Source: Rathayibacter sp. VKM Ac-2760 (GTDB lineage: Bacteria > Actinomycetota > Actinomycetes > Actinomycetales > Microbacteriaceae). Taken from it: a stretch of 64,000 nucleotides of DNA. Position 1 is the first letter of the stretch. Each line of letters starts with the position of its first letter. A program made the position numbers and the translations under genes. Below, one piece after another: positions 24,734 through 37,000 of the stretch. The stretch lies in the NCBI RefSeq assembly GCF_009834185.1, contig NZ_CP047173.1:1612001-1676000 (forward strand), written 5' to 3'. The notes under the pieces were generated by a model. It ran no database searches. It was not told the origin of the DNA and was given only the letters and a program-made list of their open reading frames with translations.

Positions 24734-25687
24734 ATGACGAGCGACGGCCCGGGCGAGGACGCCGCCCTGCCGCGCCACCCGTTCGACGCCTCGCTCGGCG
24801 ACGGCTGGGTCGAGGTCGGCGACGGGCGCCGCTTCTGGGGCCGCTTCGGCGCCGCCGGCCTGCTGCTGCGCGACCCCGACGGGCGCGTCCTGCTGCAGCA
24901 CCGCGCCACCTGGAGCCACTTCGGCGACACCTGGGGCCTCCCCGGCGGCGCTCGCCACCCCGGCGAGACCGCGTTCGAGGGCGCCCTCCGCGAGTCCGTC
25001 GAGGAGGCGGGCGTGCCGGACGGCATCGTCGTGCCCGTCCTCTCCCGCGTCGTCACGATCGGCCCGTGGAGCTACACCACCGTCGTCGCCCAGGCGCTCG
25101 AGCACTTCAGCCCCCGCATCGCCGACGCCGAGAGTCAGGAGCTGCGCTGGGTGCCGCCGGCCGAGGTCGACGCGCTCCCGCTGCACCCCGGCTTCGCCTC
25201 CTCCTGGCAGGAGCTGCGCGCGCTCGACTCCGAGCCGGGCGTCCTCGTCGTCGATGCGGCGAACGTGGTCGGCTCGCGTCCGGACGGCTGGTGGCGCGAT
25301 CGCGCCGGCGCCGCCGGGCGCCTCGTGGCGGGGCTCGGCCGGCTCGCGACCCTCGGCGTCCCGGGAGCGCTCCTCGCGGTCGACGCGGACGCGGTCTGGC
25401 CGCGCATCGCGGTCGTGCTCGAGGGCGAGGCCCGCGCGGCGCGCACCGAGGAGGTGGTCGCGGCGGCTCCGCCCGGCCGGCTGAGTGTGGCGATCGCCCC
25501 CGGCTCCGGAGACGACGCGATCGTCGAGGCCGTCGCAGGGTTCGGCCCGACCGCCCGCGTCGTCACCGCCGATCGCGGACTGATCGCCCGGATCGAGGAG
25601 CTCGGCGCGTCCGCCCTCGGGCCGCGCACGCTGCTCGATCTGCTCGACGCCGCCCGGCCCGCCGGCGGGTCGGCCGGCGGGGAATAG
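24734..25687 (+). CDS. Nudix hydrolase fused to a NYN/PIN-like domain
   Basis: A 317-residue two-domain protein. Residues about 30-160 form a Nudix domain with an intact Nudix box (GGARHPGETAF, then LRESVEEAGV), for hydrolysis of a nucleoside diphosphate linked to another moiety. Residues about 168-310 open with VLVVDAANVVGSRPDGWWRD and end with VVTADRGLIARIEELGASALG, the layout of a NYN/PIN-like nuclease with Asp residues at the expected metal sites. Such fusions occur in Actinobacteria; the combination suggests processing of modified or capped RNA, which is inference. It starts at the ATG at 24734 and ends 28 bp before thioredoxin. Confidence 0.8.
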   Translation: MTSDGPGEDAALPRHPFDASLGDGWVEVGDGRRFWGRFGAAGLLLRDPDGRVLLQHRATWSHFGDTWGLPGGARHPGETAFEGALRESVEEAGVPDGIVVPVLSRVVTIGPWSYTTVVAQALEHFSPRIADAESQELRWVPPAEVDALPLHPGFASSWQELRALDSEPGVLVVDAANVVGSRPDGWWRDRAGAAGRLVAGLGRLATLGVPGALLAVDADAVWPRIAVVLEGEARAARTEEVVAAAPPGRLSVAIAPGSGDDAIVEAVAGFGPTARVVTADRGLIARIEELGASALGPRTLLDLLDAARPAGGSAGGE

Positions 25688-25715
25688 CGCGCGGATCGGG
25701 TCGGTTGCATCCCTC

Positions 25716-26123
25716 ATGGCCACGACAGCGATGACTCTCGACACCCACGACCAGACCGTCTCCGACGGCATCGTCCTCATCGACTTCTGGGCGGAGTGGT
25801 GCGGCCCGTGCCGCCAGTTCGCCCCCGTCTTCGAGGCGACCAGCGAGAAGAACCCGGACGTCACCTTCGCGAAGGTCGACACCGAGGACCAGCAGCAGCT
25901 CGCCGGCAGCTACGGCATCTCGTCGATCCCCACCCTCGTCGTCTACCGCGACGGCATCCCGCTGATGGCGCAGCCCGGCGCCCTCCCCGCTCCGGCGCTC
26001 GACGCGCTGCTCGAGCAGGTGCGCGGCCTCGACATGGTCGCCGTCCGCAAGCAGTACGAGGAGGCGAAGGCCGCGCAGGAGTCCGGCGCCCCGCAGCAGT
26101 TCGATCACGGCGCCCAGATCTGA
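25716..26123 (+). CDS. thioredoxin-family protein
   Basis: A 135-residue thioredoxin with the redox motif WCGPC (Cys29, Cys32) and the cis-Pro loop SIPTLVVY. The reduced dithiol donates electrons to cytoplasmic targets. A C-terminal extension of about 28 residues (from VAVRKQYEEAKAAQ) makes it longer than classical thioredoxin A of about 105 residues. It is followed by a strong hairpin and the convergent ppc gene. An ATG six residues in is an alternative start. Confidence 0.92.
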   Translation: MATTAMTLDTHDQTVSDGIVLIDFWAEWCGPCRQFAPVFEATSEKNPDVTFAKVDTEDQQQLAGSYGISSIPTLVVYRDGIPLMAQPGALPAPALDALLEQVRGLDMVAVRKQYEEAKAAQESGAPQQFDHGAQI

Positions 26124-26142
26124 TCGGCGCACCCCCAGCACC

Positions 26143-26183
26143 ACGGAACCCCCGGCAGCCGCTCAGGCCGCCGGGGGTTCCGT
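26143..26183. terminator. bidirectional hairpin terminator between thioredoxin gene and ppc
   Basis: ACGGAACCCCCGGC (26143-26156) is perfectly complementary to GCCGGGGGTTCCGT (26170-26183) with a 13-nt loop. It lies between convergent stops at 26123 and 26215 and can end transcription from both sides. Confidence 0.85.
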
Positions 26184-26214
26184 CGTTCGCGCGGAGATCG
26201 CACGGGAGCAGTGA

Positions 26215-28896
<2,682 letters not shown>

Positions 28897-28975
28897 GGAC
28901 CGACCTTAGCGGCGGTCTGTGTCCGGCGGATGACGCCGGTGTCACGCGCCGGAATGGAATGATCGAGGAGTGACC

Positions 28976-30439
28976 GTGACCCCTGCACCTCCCGCCCCCG
29001 CCGTCCAGACCGAGCAGGCCGCCCCGCACGTCGTCGTCCTCTTCGGTGCCGTGGGCGACCTGTCCCGGCGCAAGCTCATCCCCGGCATGGCCCACCTGGC
29101 GCTGTCCTCGCTCGCCCCCGACCTGCAGATCGTCGGCACCTCGCTCGAGGAGCACGACGACGAGTCGTTCCGCGCCTTCGCCAAGCTCGCCTACGACGAG
29201 TTCGGCAGCCGCTCGCTCACCCCCGCGCAGTGGGACGAGTTCGCCTCCAAGCTCCGCTACGTCCCGCAGTCCGCCGGCCCCGCGGCTCTCGCGAAGGCGG
29301 TGACCGACGCCGAGAAGGTGCTCGGCCCGGACGTCAGCCGCCTGCACTACCTCAGCGTCCCGCCCCGCGCCGCGCTCTCGGTGGTCCGGATGCTCGCCGA
29401 GGCCGGTCTCGTCGAGCGCTCGCGCATCATCATGGAGAAGCCGTTCGGCGTCGACCTCGAGAGCGCCGTCGTCCTCAACGCCGAGCTGCACGAGACCTTC
29501 GACGAGGAGCAGATCTTCCGGATCGACCACTTCCTCGGCAAGGAGCCGGCCCAGAACATCCTCGCCTTCCGCTTCGCCAACGGCCTCTTCGAGCCGATCT
29601 GGAACCGCAACTTCATCGACCACGTGCAGATCGACATCCCGGAGAAGCTGACCCTCGACCGCCGGGCCGAGTTCTACGAGGCGACCGGCGCGTACAAGGA
29701 CATGGTGGTCACCCACCTCTTCCAGGTCCTCGCCTTCATGGCGATGGAGCCGCCGACGGCGCTCGAGCCGAAGGCGATCAGCGAGGAGAAGAACAAGGTC
29801 TTCCGCTCGATGCGGCTGCTGAACCCCGAGAATGTGGTCCGCGGGCAGTACATCGGCTACCGCGAGGAGCCGGGCGTCGCGCCCGACTCCGAGACCGACA
29901 CCTTCGTCGCCCTCAAGTGCGAGATCGACAACTGGCGCTGGGCCGGCGTGCCCTTCTACCTGCGCACCGGCAAGCGGATGGCGGAGGGGCAGCGGATCAT
30001 CTCCATCGCGTTCCGCGAGCCCCCGAAGAGCATGTTCCCGCAGGGCTCCGGCGTCGGCGCGCACGGCCCGGACCACCTCACCTTCGACCTGGCCGACGCC
30101 TCCAAGGTGTCGCTGTCGTTCTACGGCAAGCGCCCGGGTCCCGGCATGCGGCTGGACAAGCTGAGCATGCAGTTCGCCCTGCAGGAGACGGATCGCGCGG
30201 GCGACGCCCTCGAGGCCTACGAGCGCCTCATCCTCGACGCGATGCGCGGCGACCACACCCTCTTCACCACCGCCGAGGGCATCGAGCGGCTGTGGGAGGT
30301 CTCGGCGCCGCTCCTGCAGGACCCGCCCCCGGTGCGCCTCTACGCGCCGGGATCCTGGGGGCCGAACGCGATCCACCAGCTGATCGCCCCGCACGCCTGG
30401 CGCCTGCCGTTCGAGCGGGTCTGGCGGGACAAGCGCTGA
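28976..30439 (+). CDS. zwf: glucose-6-phosphate dehydrogenase
   Basis: A 487-residue enzyme for the first step of the oxidative pentose phosphate pathway. The dinucleotide-binding motif is GAVGDLSRRKL near the N-terminus, the substrate motif is RIDHFLGKE with its catalytic His, and MEKPFGVDL and FYLRTGKRM are also diagnostic. I prefer the GTG at 28976 because GAGGAG lies exactly 5 bp before it; a GTG at 28970 overlaps that ribosome binding site and would add two residues. Together with gntK and glk it gives two routes to 6-phosphogluconate. It is followed after 30 bp by a phosphatidyltransferase gene. Confidence 0.96.
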   Translation: MTPAPPAPAVQTEQAAPHVVVLFGAVGDLSRRKLIPGMAHLALSSLAPDLQIVGTSLEEHDDESFRAFAKLAYDEFGSRSLTPAQWDEFASKLRYVPQSAGPAALAKAVTDAEKVLGPDVSRLHYLSVPPRAALSVVRMLAEAGLVERSRIIMEKPFGVDLESAVVLNAELHETFDEEQIFRIDHFLGKEPAQNILAFRFANGLFEPIWNRNFIDHVQIDIPEKLTLDRRAEFYEATGAYKDMVVTHLFQVLAFMAMEPPTALEPKAISEEKNKVFRSMRLLNPENVVRGQYIGYREEPGVAPDSETDTFVALKCEIDNWRWAGVPFYLRTGKRMAEGQRIISIAFREPPKSMFPQGSGVGAHGPDHLTFDLADASKVSLSFYGKRPGPGMRLDKLSMQFALQETDRAGDALEAYERLILDAMRGDHTLFTTAEGIERLWEVSAPLLQDPPPVRLYAPGSWGPNAIHQLIAPHAWRLPFERVWRDKR

Positions 30440-30469
30440 GCGCGCGCCGGCGCTGACTACGCTGGCCGC

Positions 30470-31090
30470 ATGGTGCGCGCCGCGGAGGACCGGATCTGGA
30501 CGGTCCCGAACATCCTCAGCATGGTGCGCCTCGCGCTCGTGCCGGTGTTCCTCGTGCTCGTCCTCGAGGGCCAGGACGCGCTCGCGCTGCTGACCCTGGT
30601 GCTCTCCAGCCTCACCGACTACCTCGACGGCTGGATCGCGCGGCGCTTCGACCAGATCACGCGCCTGGGCGCCGTCCTCGATCCCGCCGCCGACCGCCTC
30701 TACATCTTCGCGACGGTGATCGGCCTCGCCGCCCGCGGGCTCGTGCCGTGGTGGCTCGTGGCCGTCCTCGTCGCGCGCGATCTGATGCTCGTGGTGCTCG
30801 CCGTCATCCTCGCGAACCACGGCTACGGCCCCCTTCCGGTGCACCACCTGGGCAAGTTCGCCACGTTCTGCCTCTTCTACGCGCTGCCGCTGATCATGCT
30901 CGGGCAGGCCTTCCCCGCCGTCGCGCCGGCCTCGCTCCCGGTCGCCTGGGCCTTCGCGCTCTGGGGCGCGTTCCTCTACTGGTGGGCCGGCGCGGTCTAC
31001 GCCGTGCAGACCCGCGACCTCGTTCGGGAGGTCCGCGCGGCGTTTCCGGCGTCCGGCGGGCCCTCCGATTCGGATACGCTGAGGGGATAG
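30470..31090 (+). CDS. CDP-alcohol phosphatidyltransferase (PgsA2-like)
   Basis: A 206-residue membrane enzyme with the complete family signature D-x2-D-G-x2-A-R-x8-G-x3-D-x3-D, seen as DYLDGWIARRF, then LGAVLDPAADR (about residues 49-75), and about five to six hydrophobic helices. It transfers a phosphoalcohol to CDP-diacylglycerol; phosphatidylglycerophosphate synthase or cardiolipin synthase activity is most likely. Its position just upstream of garA matches pgsA2 (Rv1822) near garA (Rv1827) in M. tuberculosis. The ATG at 30470 gives MVRAAEDRIWTVPN. Confidence 0.9.
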   Translation: MVRAAEDRIWTVPNILSMVRLALVPVFLVLVLEGQDALALLTLVLSSLTDYLDGWIARRFDQITRLGAVLDPAADRLYIFATVIGLAARGLVPWWLVAVLVARDLMLVVLAVILANHGYGPLPVHHLGKFATFCLFYALPLIMLGQAFPAVAPASLPVAWAFALWGAFLYWWAGAVYAVQTRDLVREVRAAFPASGGPSDSDTLRG

Positions 31091-31104
31091 CGAGGAGGTA
31101 CGTC

Positions 31105-31590
31105 TTGGTCGAGTCCGTGCGCGGAGCGTCATCCGCAGAACCGTCCGTTCCCGTCGAGCCCTCGACGGAGACGACCCTCACCTTCACCGACGACATCGGT
31201 GCTCAGCTGGCGGCGCTCGACAACCGGGCGTCCCGCGATGAGGCCGAAGCCGTCGGCGCTCTGCCCTCCGGCTCCGCCCTGCTCGTCGTCCGCCGGGGGC
31301 CGAACACCGGCGCCCGCTTCCTCCTCGACACCGACTCGACGACGGTCGGCCGCCACCCCGACGCCGGCATCTTCCTCGACGACGTCACGGTCTCGCGCCG
31401 GCACGCCGAGTTCGTCCGCCGCGGCACCGGATTCGAGGTCCGCGACCTCGGCTCGCTCAACGGCACCTACTTCGACGGGGTCCGGATCGAGTCCGCGATC
31501 CTCACCGACGGCTCCGAGGTGCAGGTCGGCAAGTTCCGCCTCACCTTCTACGCGTCCCGCGCCGACCTCGTCGCCGCCCCGGACGCGTAG
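31105..31590 (+). CDS. garA: FHA-domain regulator, GarA/OdhI type
   Basis: A 161-residue protein with a short N-terminal phospho-acceptor segment and an FHA domain (about residues 62-140; VGRHPDAGIFLDDVTVSRRHAE, LGSLNGTYFDG). The N-terminal ETTLTF (Thr23, Thr24) corresponds to the ETT motif phosphorylated by PknB/PknG in GarA and OdhI. In those bacteria the unphosphorylated protein inhibits 2-oxoglutarate dehydrogenase and glutamate dehydrogenase. I use the TTG at 31105, preceded by GAGGAGG. A PASTA kinase is encoded at 46575. Confidence 0.9.
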   Translation: MVESVRGASSAEPSVPVEPSTETTLTFTDDIGAQLAALDNRASRDEAEAVGALPSGSALLVVRRGPNTGARFLLDTDSTTVGRHPDAGIFLDDVTVSRRHAEFVRRGTGFEVRDLGSLNGTYFDGVRIESAILTDGSEVQVGKFRLTFYASRADLVAAPDA

Positions 31591-31593
31591 GCA

Positions 31594-32298
31594 ATGGGTC
31601 GTTCGACCGCTCGCGCCCTCCCGTCCGGCCACGCCGCGCTGCTCAGCATCGGCCAGGTCCTCTCCCACCTCACGACCGAGTTCCCCGACGTCACCCCGTC
31701 GAAGCTGCGCTTCCTCGAGGAGCAGGGGCTCGTCTCGCCCGCCCGCACCGAGTCGGGCTACCGCAAGTTCTCCTCCGGCGACGTCGAGCGACTGCGGATG
31801 ATCCTCGCGCTCCAGCGCGACCACTACCTGCCGCTCAAGGTGATCCGCGGCTACCTCGACGACGTCGACGCCGGTCGCGAGCCCTCGCTGCCGGCCGGCG
31901 CGGGCGGGGCGGCACCCTCCCTCCTCGCTCCCGCCACCAGGCTGACCCGGGACGGGCTGGCGAGCGAGTCGGGAGCGAGTCCCGCTCTGGTGCGCGAGGC
32001 CGTCGCCGCCGGGCTGGTCCGCGGCGGTGACGTCTTCGGCGACGAGGCCGTCACGACGCTCAAGGCGCTCGTGGAGCTCGGCCGCTCGGGCATCGAGCCG
32101 CGCCACCTCCGGCCCCTGCGCGTCGCCGTGGAGCGCGAGATGTCGCTGATCGAGAGCGTGGTCGCGTCGAGCGCCCGCCGCGGCGAGGCGACCGGCGCGG
32201 CCGGAGCCGCCGAGAACGCGATCGGCCTCGCCGCGCAGCTCGGCACCATCCGCGGGGCGATGGTGCGCAGCGCCCTCTCCCGGATCGCTCGCTCGTGA
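31594..32298 (+). CDS. ftsR: MerR-family regulator FtsR
   Basis: A 234-residue MerR-type protein with an N-terminal winged HTH (LLSIGQVLSHLTTEFPDV, LRFLEEQGLVSPARTESGYRKF, about residues 17-62) and a long C-terminal region (about 105-230). FtsR in Corynebacterium and relatives controls ftsZ expression. Adjacency to garA and a second MerR gene matches Rv1827-Rv1830 in M. tuberculosis, except that the DUF151 nuclease gene (Rv1829) is not here. It begins 3 bp after the garA stop, so the two are probably cotranscribed. Confidence 0.88.
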   Translation: MGRSTARALPSGHAALLSIGQVLSHLTTEFPDVTPSKLRFLEEQGLVSPARTESGYRKFSSGDVERLRMILALQRDHYLPLKVIRGYLDDVDAGREPSLPAGAGGAAPSLLAPATRLTRDGLASESGASPALVREAVAAGLVRGGDVFGDEAVTTLKALVELGRSGIEPRHLRPLRVAVEREMSLIESVVASSARRGEATGAAGAAENAIGLAAQLGTIRGAMVRSALSRIARS

Positions 32299-32422
32299 AA
32301 GCCGACCGGCTGCGACGACACGCCCCCTCGGAAGAGCGGATGTCGTTTACTCGGCATCCCCGGGTGAGTAGCTTAGGGAGCGCGTTCGGAGCGACCGGCG
32401 TTCGTATCCGGAAGGCACAGGG

Positions 32423-32968
32423 ATGAGAGAAGTCAGCCGCGACGTCAGCGGCCAGCGCGACCTCGTCCTCTTCACCGACGGACTGCCCGACCTCGACGCC
32501 GATGCGGGCTACCGCGGCGCCGTCGCCGCCCGCGCTGCCGGTATCACCTACCGCCAGCTCGACTACTGGGCCCGCACCGAGCTCGTCGAGCCCACCGTGC
32601 GCGGCGCCTCCGGCTCCGGCACCCAGCGCCTCTACGGCTTCCGCGACATCCTCGTGCTCAAGCTCGTCAAGCGCCTGCTCGACACCGGCATCTCCCTCCA
32701 GCAGATCCGCACCGCGGTCAACCAGCTGCGCGAGTCCGGCGTCGACGACCTCGCGCAGACCACGCTGATGAGCGACGGCGCGAGCGTCTACCTCTGCACC
32801 TCGAACGACGAGGTCATCGACCTCCTCAGCCGCGGCCAGGGCGTCTTCGGCATCGCCGTCGGCAAGGTCCTCCGCGAGGTCGAGTCGAGCCTCGTCGAAC
32901 TCGACCACCAGTCGGTCGACCCCGCCGACGAGCTCGCCCGCCGCCGCGCCACCCGAAAGGTCGGCTGA
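32423..32968 (+). CDS. MerR-family regulator (Rv1828 type)
   Basis: A 181-residue regulator with a MerR HTH (GITYRQLDYWARTELVEPTV, about residues 40-59; RLYGFRDILVLKLVKRLL). The effector part is short (about residues 115-181) and dimerises in the M. tuberculosis homologue Rv1828. It starts 124 bp after ftsR, so it may have its own promoter in the relatively AT-rich part of that gap (near 32345-32375). It is convergent with parA, with two facing hairpin repeats in between. Targets are unknown. Confidence 0.88.
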   Translation: MREVSRDVSGQRDLVLFTDGLPDLDADAGYRGAVAARAAGITYRQLDYWARTELVEPTVRGASGSGTQRLYGFRDILVLKLVKRLLDTGISLQQIRTAVNQLRESGVDDLAQTTLMSDGASVYLCTSNDEVIDLLSRGQGVFGIAVGKVLREVESSLVELDHQSVDPADELARRRATRKVG

Positions 32969-32990
32969 CCGCCGCTCCCCACCGGCCGCC

Positions 32991-33120
32991 CTTGCCGGTC
33001 GAGTAGCCCCGGAAGGGGCGTATCGAGACCCACCGTGGCCGACACGCCGACCATGCAGACCCGCGTCCCGACGCCGCCGGATCTCGGAACGCCCGCTGCG
33101 CGGCCTACTCGATCAGCGGG
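32991..33120. repeat. facing copies of the intergenic hairpin repeat
   Basis: A direct copy (32991-33031, TTGCCGGTCGAGTAGCCCC ... GGGGCGTATCGAGACCC) faces an inverted copy (33079-33120, ATCTCGGAACGCCC ... CTACTCGATCAGCGGG). They fill the space between the convergent MerR and parA genes. Confidence 0.85.
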
Positions 33121-33127
33121 ACCCCGC

Positions 33128-33943
33128 CTAGCTCGTCGCCGCCGGCACCGCCTGCTCGCCGATGCGGCCCGTGCGGATGACGCGGTCCAGCAGCAGGTCG
33201 AAGTTGTGCGCCATCTCCTGCGCGCTCTCGCCCGGCCACACGTGGACGGGCTTCGCAGCACCCTGCGCCTGCTGGAGGGACGTGCGCTCCGGCAGCTGCG
33301 GGCTCAGCACGAGCGGGCCGAACATGTCGCGCAGCTCCTTGATCCGGAACTGGTGCTCGAGCGACTGCACGCGCGCCCGGTTGACGATGATGCCGAGCGG
33401 CTGCAGGCGCGGGCTGAGACCGCGGCGGATCTCCTCGATCGCGCGCAGGGCGCGGTCGGCGGCGGCGACGGAGAACAGGCCCGGCTCGGTGACGACGGCG
33501 ACGCGGTCGCTCGCGGCCCACGCCGTGCGGGTCAGCGCGTTCAGCGACGGCGCGCAGTCGATGAGGACGAGGTCGTAGTCGGCCTCGACGCTGGCCAGCG
33601 CCTCCTCGAGCTTCCAGATGTCGCGGATGCTCGGGTGCGGCCCGTCGAAGTTGATGGCCGAGGGGCTGCCGATGAGGACGTCGATCGTGCCCTGGCGCTC
33701 CTTGGTCCAGCCGGAGGGAGCGATCGCCGAGCGGACGATCTTCTCCTTCGGCGACGTGAGGACGTCGGCGATGTTCAGATGACCGGCGACATTGATGTCC
33801 ATTCCGGTCGAGACGTCGGACTGCGGGTCGAGGTCGACGACCAGCGTGCGCAGGCCCTTCGAGAACGCCGCGGAAGCAAGGCCGAGCGTCACGGTGGTCT
33901 TGCCGACGCCGCCCTTGAGCGAGCTCACGCTGAGTACATGCAT
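33128..33943 (-). CDS. orphan ParA-family ATPase
   Basis: A 271-residue deviant Walker-type ATPase: LKGGVGKTT at residues 9-17, DLDPQSDVSTGM (about 41) and DYDLVLIDCAPSLN (about 130). ParA proteins position DNA or protein cargo by cycling on the nucleoid. No ParB gene or parS-like site is visible nearby, so this is not a standard partition pair and its cargo is unknown. The ATG at 33943 gives MHVLSVSSLKGG, the usual start for this subfamily. It is divergent from pyruvate carboxylase. Confidence 0.9.
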   Translation of the reverse strand: MHVLSVSSLKGGVGKTTVTLGLASAAFSKGLRTLVVDLDPQSDVSTGMDINVAGHLNIADVLTSPKEKIVRSAIAPSGWTKERQGTIDVLIGSPSAINFDGPHPSIRDIWKLEEALASVEADYDLVLIDCAPSLNALTRTAWAASDRVAVVTEPGLFSVAAADRALRAIEEIRRGLSPRLQPLGIIVNRARVQSLEHQFRIKELRDMFGPLVLSPQLPERTSLQQAQGAAKPVHVWPGESAQEMAHNFDLLLDRVIRTGRIGEQAVPAATS

Positions 33944-33985
33944 GGCTGAGTACTTTACTTTCACTAGGGTGGGAGAACCTAACCG
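33944..33985 (-). promoter_or_regulatory. AT-rich divergent promoter region of parA and pyc
   Basis: An unusually AT-rich stretch (AGTACTTTACTTTCACTA on the plus strand, 33950-33967) lies just before the parA start. On the minus strand TAAAGT sits 12 bp upstream of the ATG as a -10 candidate with a very short leader. No convincing -35 box is seen. Promoter elements for pyc must lie in or after this stretch. Confidence 0.4.
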
Positions 33986-34052
33986 TTCCCTGCGTGCCCC
34001 CTCGCGACATCGGTTCCCGCGTCGCTGCGGACGGCTGACCCGAAGGACTCCC

Positions 34053-37000
34053 ATGTTCTCGAAGATCCTTGTGGCCAACCGCGGCGAGATCGCGATCCGG
34101 GCCTTCCGCGCCGCCTACGAGCTGGGCGCGCGCACCGTCGCCGTCTACCCGTACGAGGACCGCAACTCGATGCACCGCTTGAAGGCGGACGAGGCGTACC
34201 AGATCGGCGAGAAGGGCCATCCGGTCCGCGCCTACCTCGACGTCGCCGAGATCGTCCGGGTCGCCGTCGAGTGCGGTGCCGACGCGATCTACCCGGGCTA
34301 CGGCTTCCTCTCCGAGAACCCCGATCTGGCGCGCGCCGCGGCCGACGCGGGGATCGCCTTCATCGGACCGCCCGCGCGCGTGCTCGAGATGGCGGGCAAC
34401 AAGGTCACCGCCAAGGAGCACGCCGCCGCGGCCGGCGTGCCGGTGCTGCGCTCGACGCCCGCCTCGCGCGACCTCGACGAGCTGCTCGCCGGCGCCGAGG
34501 CGATCGGCTTCCCGATCTTCGCGAAGGCGGTCGCGGGCGGCGGCGGTCGGGGCATGCGGCGGGTCGACGCTCCGGGCGATCTGCGCGCGGCACTCGAGGC
34601 GGCCATGCGCGAGGCCGACAGCGCCTTCGGCGACCCGACGATGTTCCTCGAGCAGGCCGTCGTCCGCCCGCGGCACATCGAGGTGCAGATCCTCGCCGAC
34701 GCCACGGGCGAGACCGTGCACCTGTTCGAGCGCGACTGCTCGGTGCAGCGTCGCCACCAGAAGGTGGTCGAGATCGCCCCCGCGCCGAACCTGGACGAGG
34801 CGACCCGGCAGGCGATGCACCGGGACGCGATCGCGTTCGCGCGCTCCATCGGGTACGAGAACGCCGGCACCGTCGAGTTCCTCCTCGACACGGCGGGGGA
34901 GCGCAAGGGCGAGCACGTCTTCATCGAGATGAATCCGCGCATCCAGGTCGAGCACACGGTGACGGAGGAGGTGACCGACGTCGATCTCGTCGCGAGCCAG
35001 ATGCGGATCGCCTTCGGCCAGACGCTCGCCGAGCTCGGCCTCACCCAGGGCGAGCTGCGGCTGCACGGCGCCGCCCTGCAGTGCCGGATCACCACCGAGG
35101 ATCCGGCCGCCGGCTTCCGCCCCGACACCGGCAAGATCACCACCTACCGCTCACCGGGCGGCGGCGGCATCCGTCTCGACGGCGGCACGATCAACCCCGG
35201 TGCGCAGATCAGCCCGCACTTCGACTCGATGCTCGCCAAGCTCACCTGCCGCGGGCGCGACTTCCCCGCCGCAGTGAACCGGGCGAAGCGGGCGCTGGCC
35301 GAGTTCCGCATCCGCGGTGTCTCGACCAACATCCCCTTCCTGCAGGCCGTGCTCGACGACCCGGCGTTCGCCTCGGGCGATCTCAGCACCTCCTTCATCG
35401 ACGAGCGCCCGCAGCTCCTGGCCGGCCGCGAGTCGCGCGACCGCGGCACCAAGCTGCTCACCTGGCTCGCGGAGGTGACGGTCAACCAGCCGCACGGCGC
35501 CCGCCCGCCGGGGGTCGCCCCCGTCGACAAGCTGCCCGCCCTCGACACCGCCGCGCCGCTCGCGGACGGCTCGCGTCAGCGCCTGCTCGAGCTCGGCCCG
35601 CGGGGCTTCGCCGCCGCCCTGCGCGCGCAGACGGCGCTGGCGGTCACCGACACCACCTTCCGCGACGCGCACCAGTCGCTGCTGGCCACCCGGGTCCGCT
35701 CCCGCGACCTGATCGCCATGGCGCCCGCGGTCGCCCGCTCGACGCCCGAGCTGCTCTCGGTCGAGGCCTGGGGCGGAGCGACCTACGACGTCGCACTGCG
35801 CTTCCTCGGCGAGGACCCGTGGGACCGGCTCGCGGCGCTGCGCGAGGCGCTGCCGAACGTCGCGATCCAGATGCTGCTGCGCGGCCGGAACACCGTCGGC
35901 TACACGCCCTACCCGACCGAGGTGACCGACGCCTTCGTCCGCGAGGCGGCGGCGACCGGCGTCGACGTCTTCCGCATCTTCGACGCGCTCAACGACGTCG
36001 CGCAGATGCGCCCCGCGATCGACGCGGTGCTCGCCACCGGCACGACGCTCGCCGAGGTGGCCGTCTGCTACACCGGCGACCTGCTCGATCCGGCCGAGGA
36101 CCTCTACACGCTCGACTACTACCTCCGCCTCGCCGAGCAGATCGTCGACGCGGGCGCGCACGTGCTCGCTGTCAAGGACATGGCGGGACTGCTGCGGCCC
36201 TACGCCGCCGCGCGCCTCGTCGGCGCGCTGCGCGAGCGCTTCGACCTGCCGGTGCACGTGCACACCCACGACACCGCGGGCGGCCAGCTCGCGACGCTGC
36301 TCGCGGCCGCCGAGGCCGGGGCCGACGCGGTGGACGCCGCGAGCGCGCCGATGGCGGGCACCACGAGCCAGCCCTCGCTCTCGGCGCTCGTCGCCGCGCT
36401 CGCGCACACGCCGCGCGACACCGGCCTGAGCCTGCAGGCGGTGTCCGATCTCGAGCCCTACTGGGAGGCGGTGCGCCGGCTCTACCGCCCCTTCGAGTCC
36501 GGGCTGCCCGGGCCGACCGGGCGCGTCTACCGGCACGAGATCCCGGGCGGGCAGCTCTCCAACCTGCGCCAGCAGGCGATCGCGCTCGGCCTGGCCGACC
36601 GCTTCGAGGTCGTCGAGGACCTCTACGCCGCGGCCGACCGGATCCTCGGCCGGGTGCCGAAGGTCACGCCCTCGTCGAAGGTGGTCGGCGACCTCGCGCT
36701 GCACCTCGCGGCGGTCGACGCCGATCCGGCCGATTTCGCCGAGAACCCGGAGAACTACGACATCCCTGACTCGGTCGTCGGCTTCATGGCCGGCGAGCTC
36801 GGGGAGCTCCCCGGCGGCTGGCCCGAGCCGTTCCGCTCGAAGGTGCTCGCGGGCCGCGACGTCCGGATCGGCACGACCGAGGTCTCCGCGGAGGACACCG
36901 CGACGCTCGCCGGCGACGACGCCGCCGCCCGGCGCGCGACGCTCAACCGGCTGCTCTTCCCCGGCCCGGCGAAGCAGTTCCTCGACGTCCGCGAGACCTA

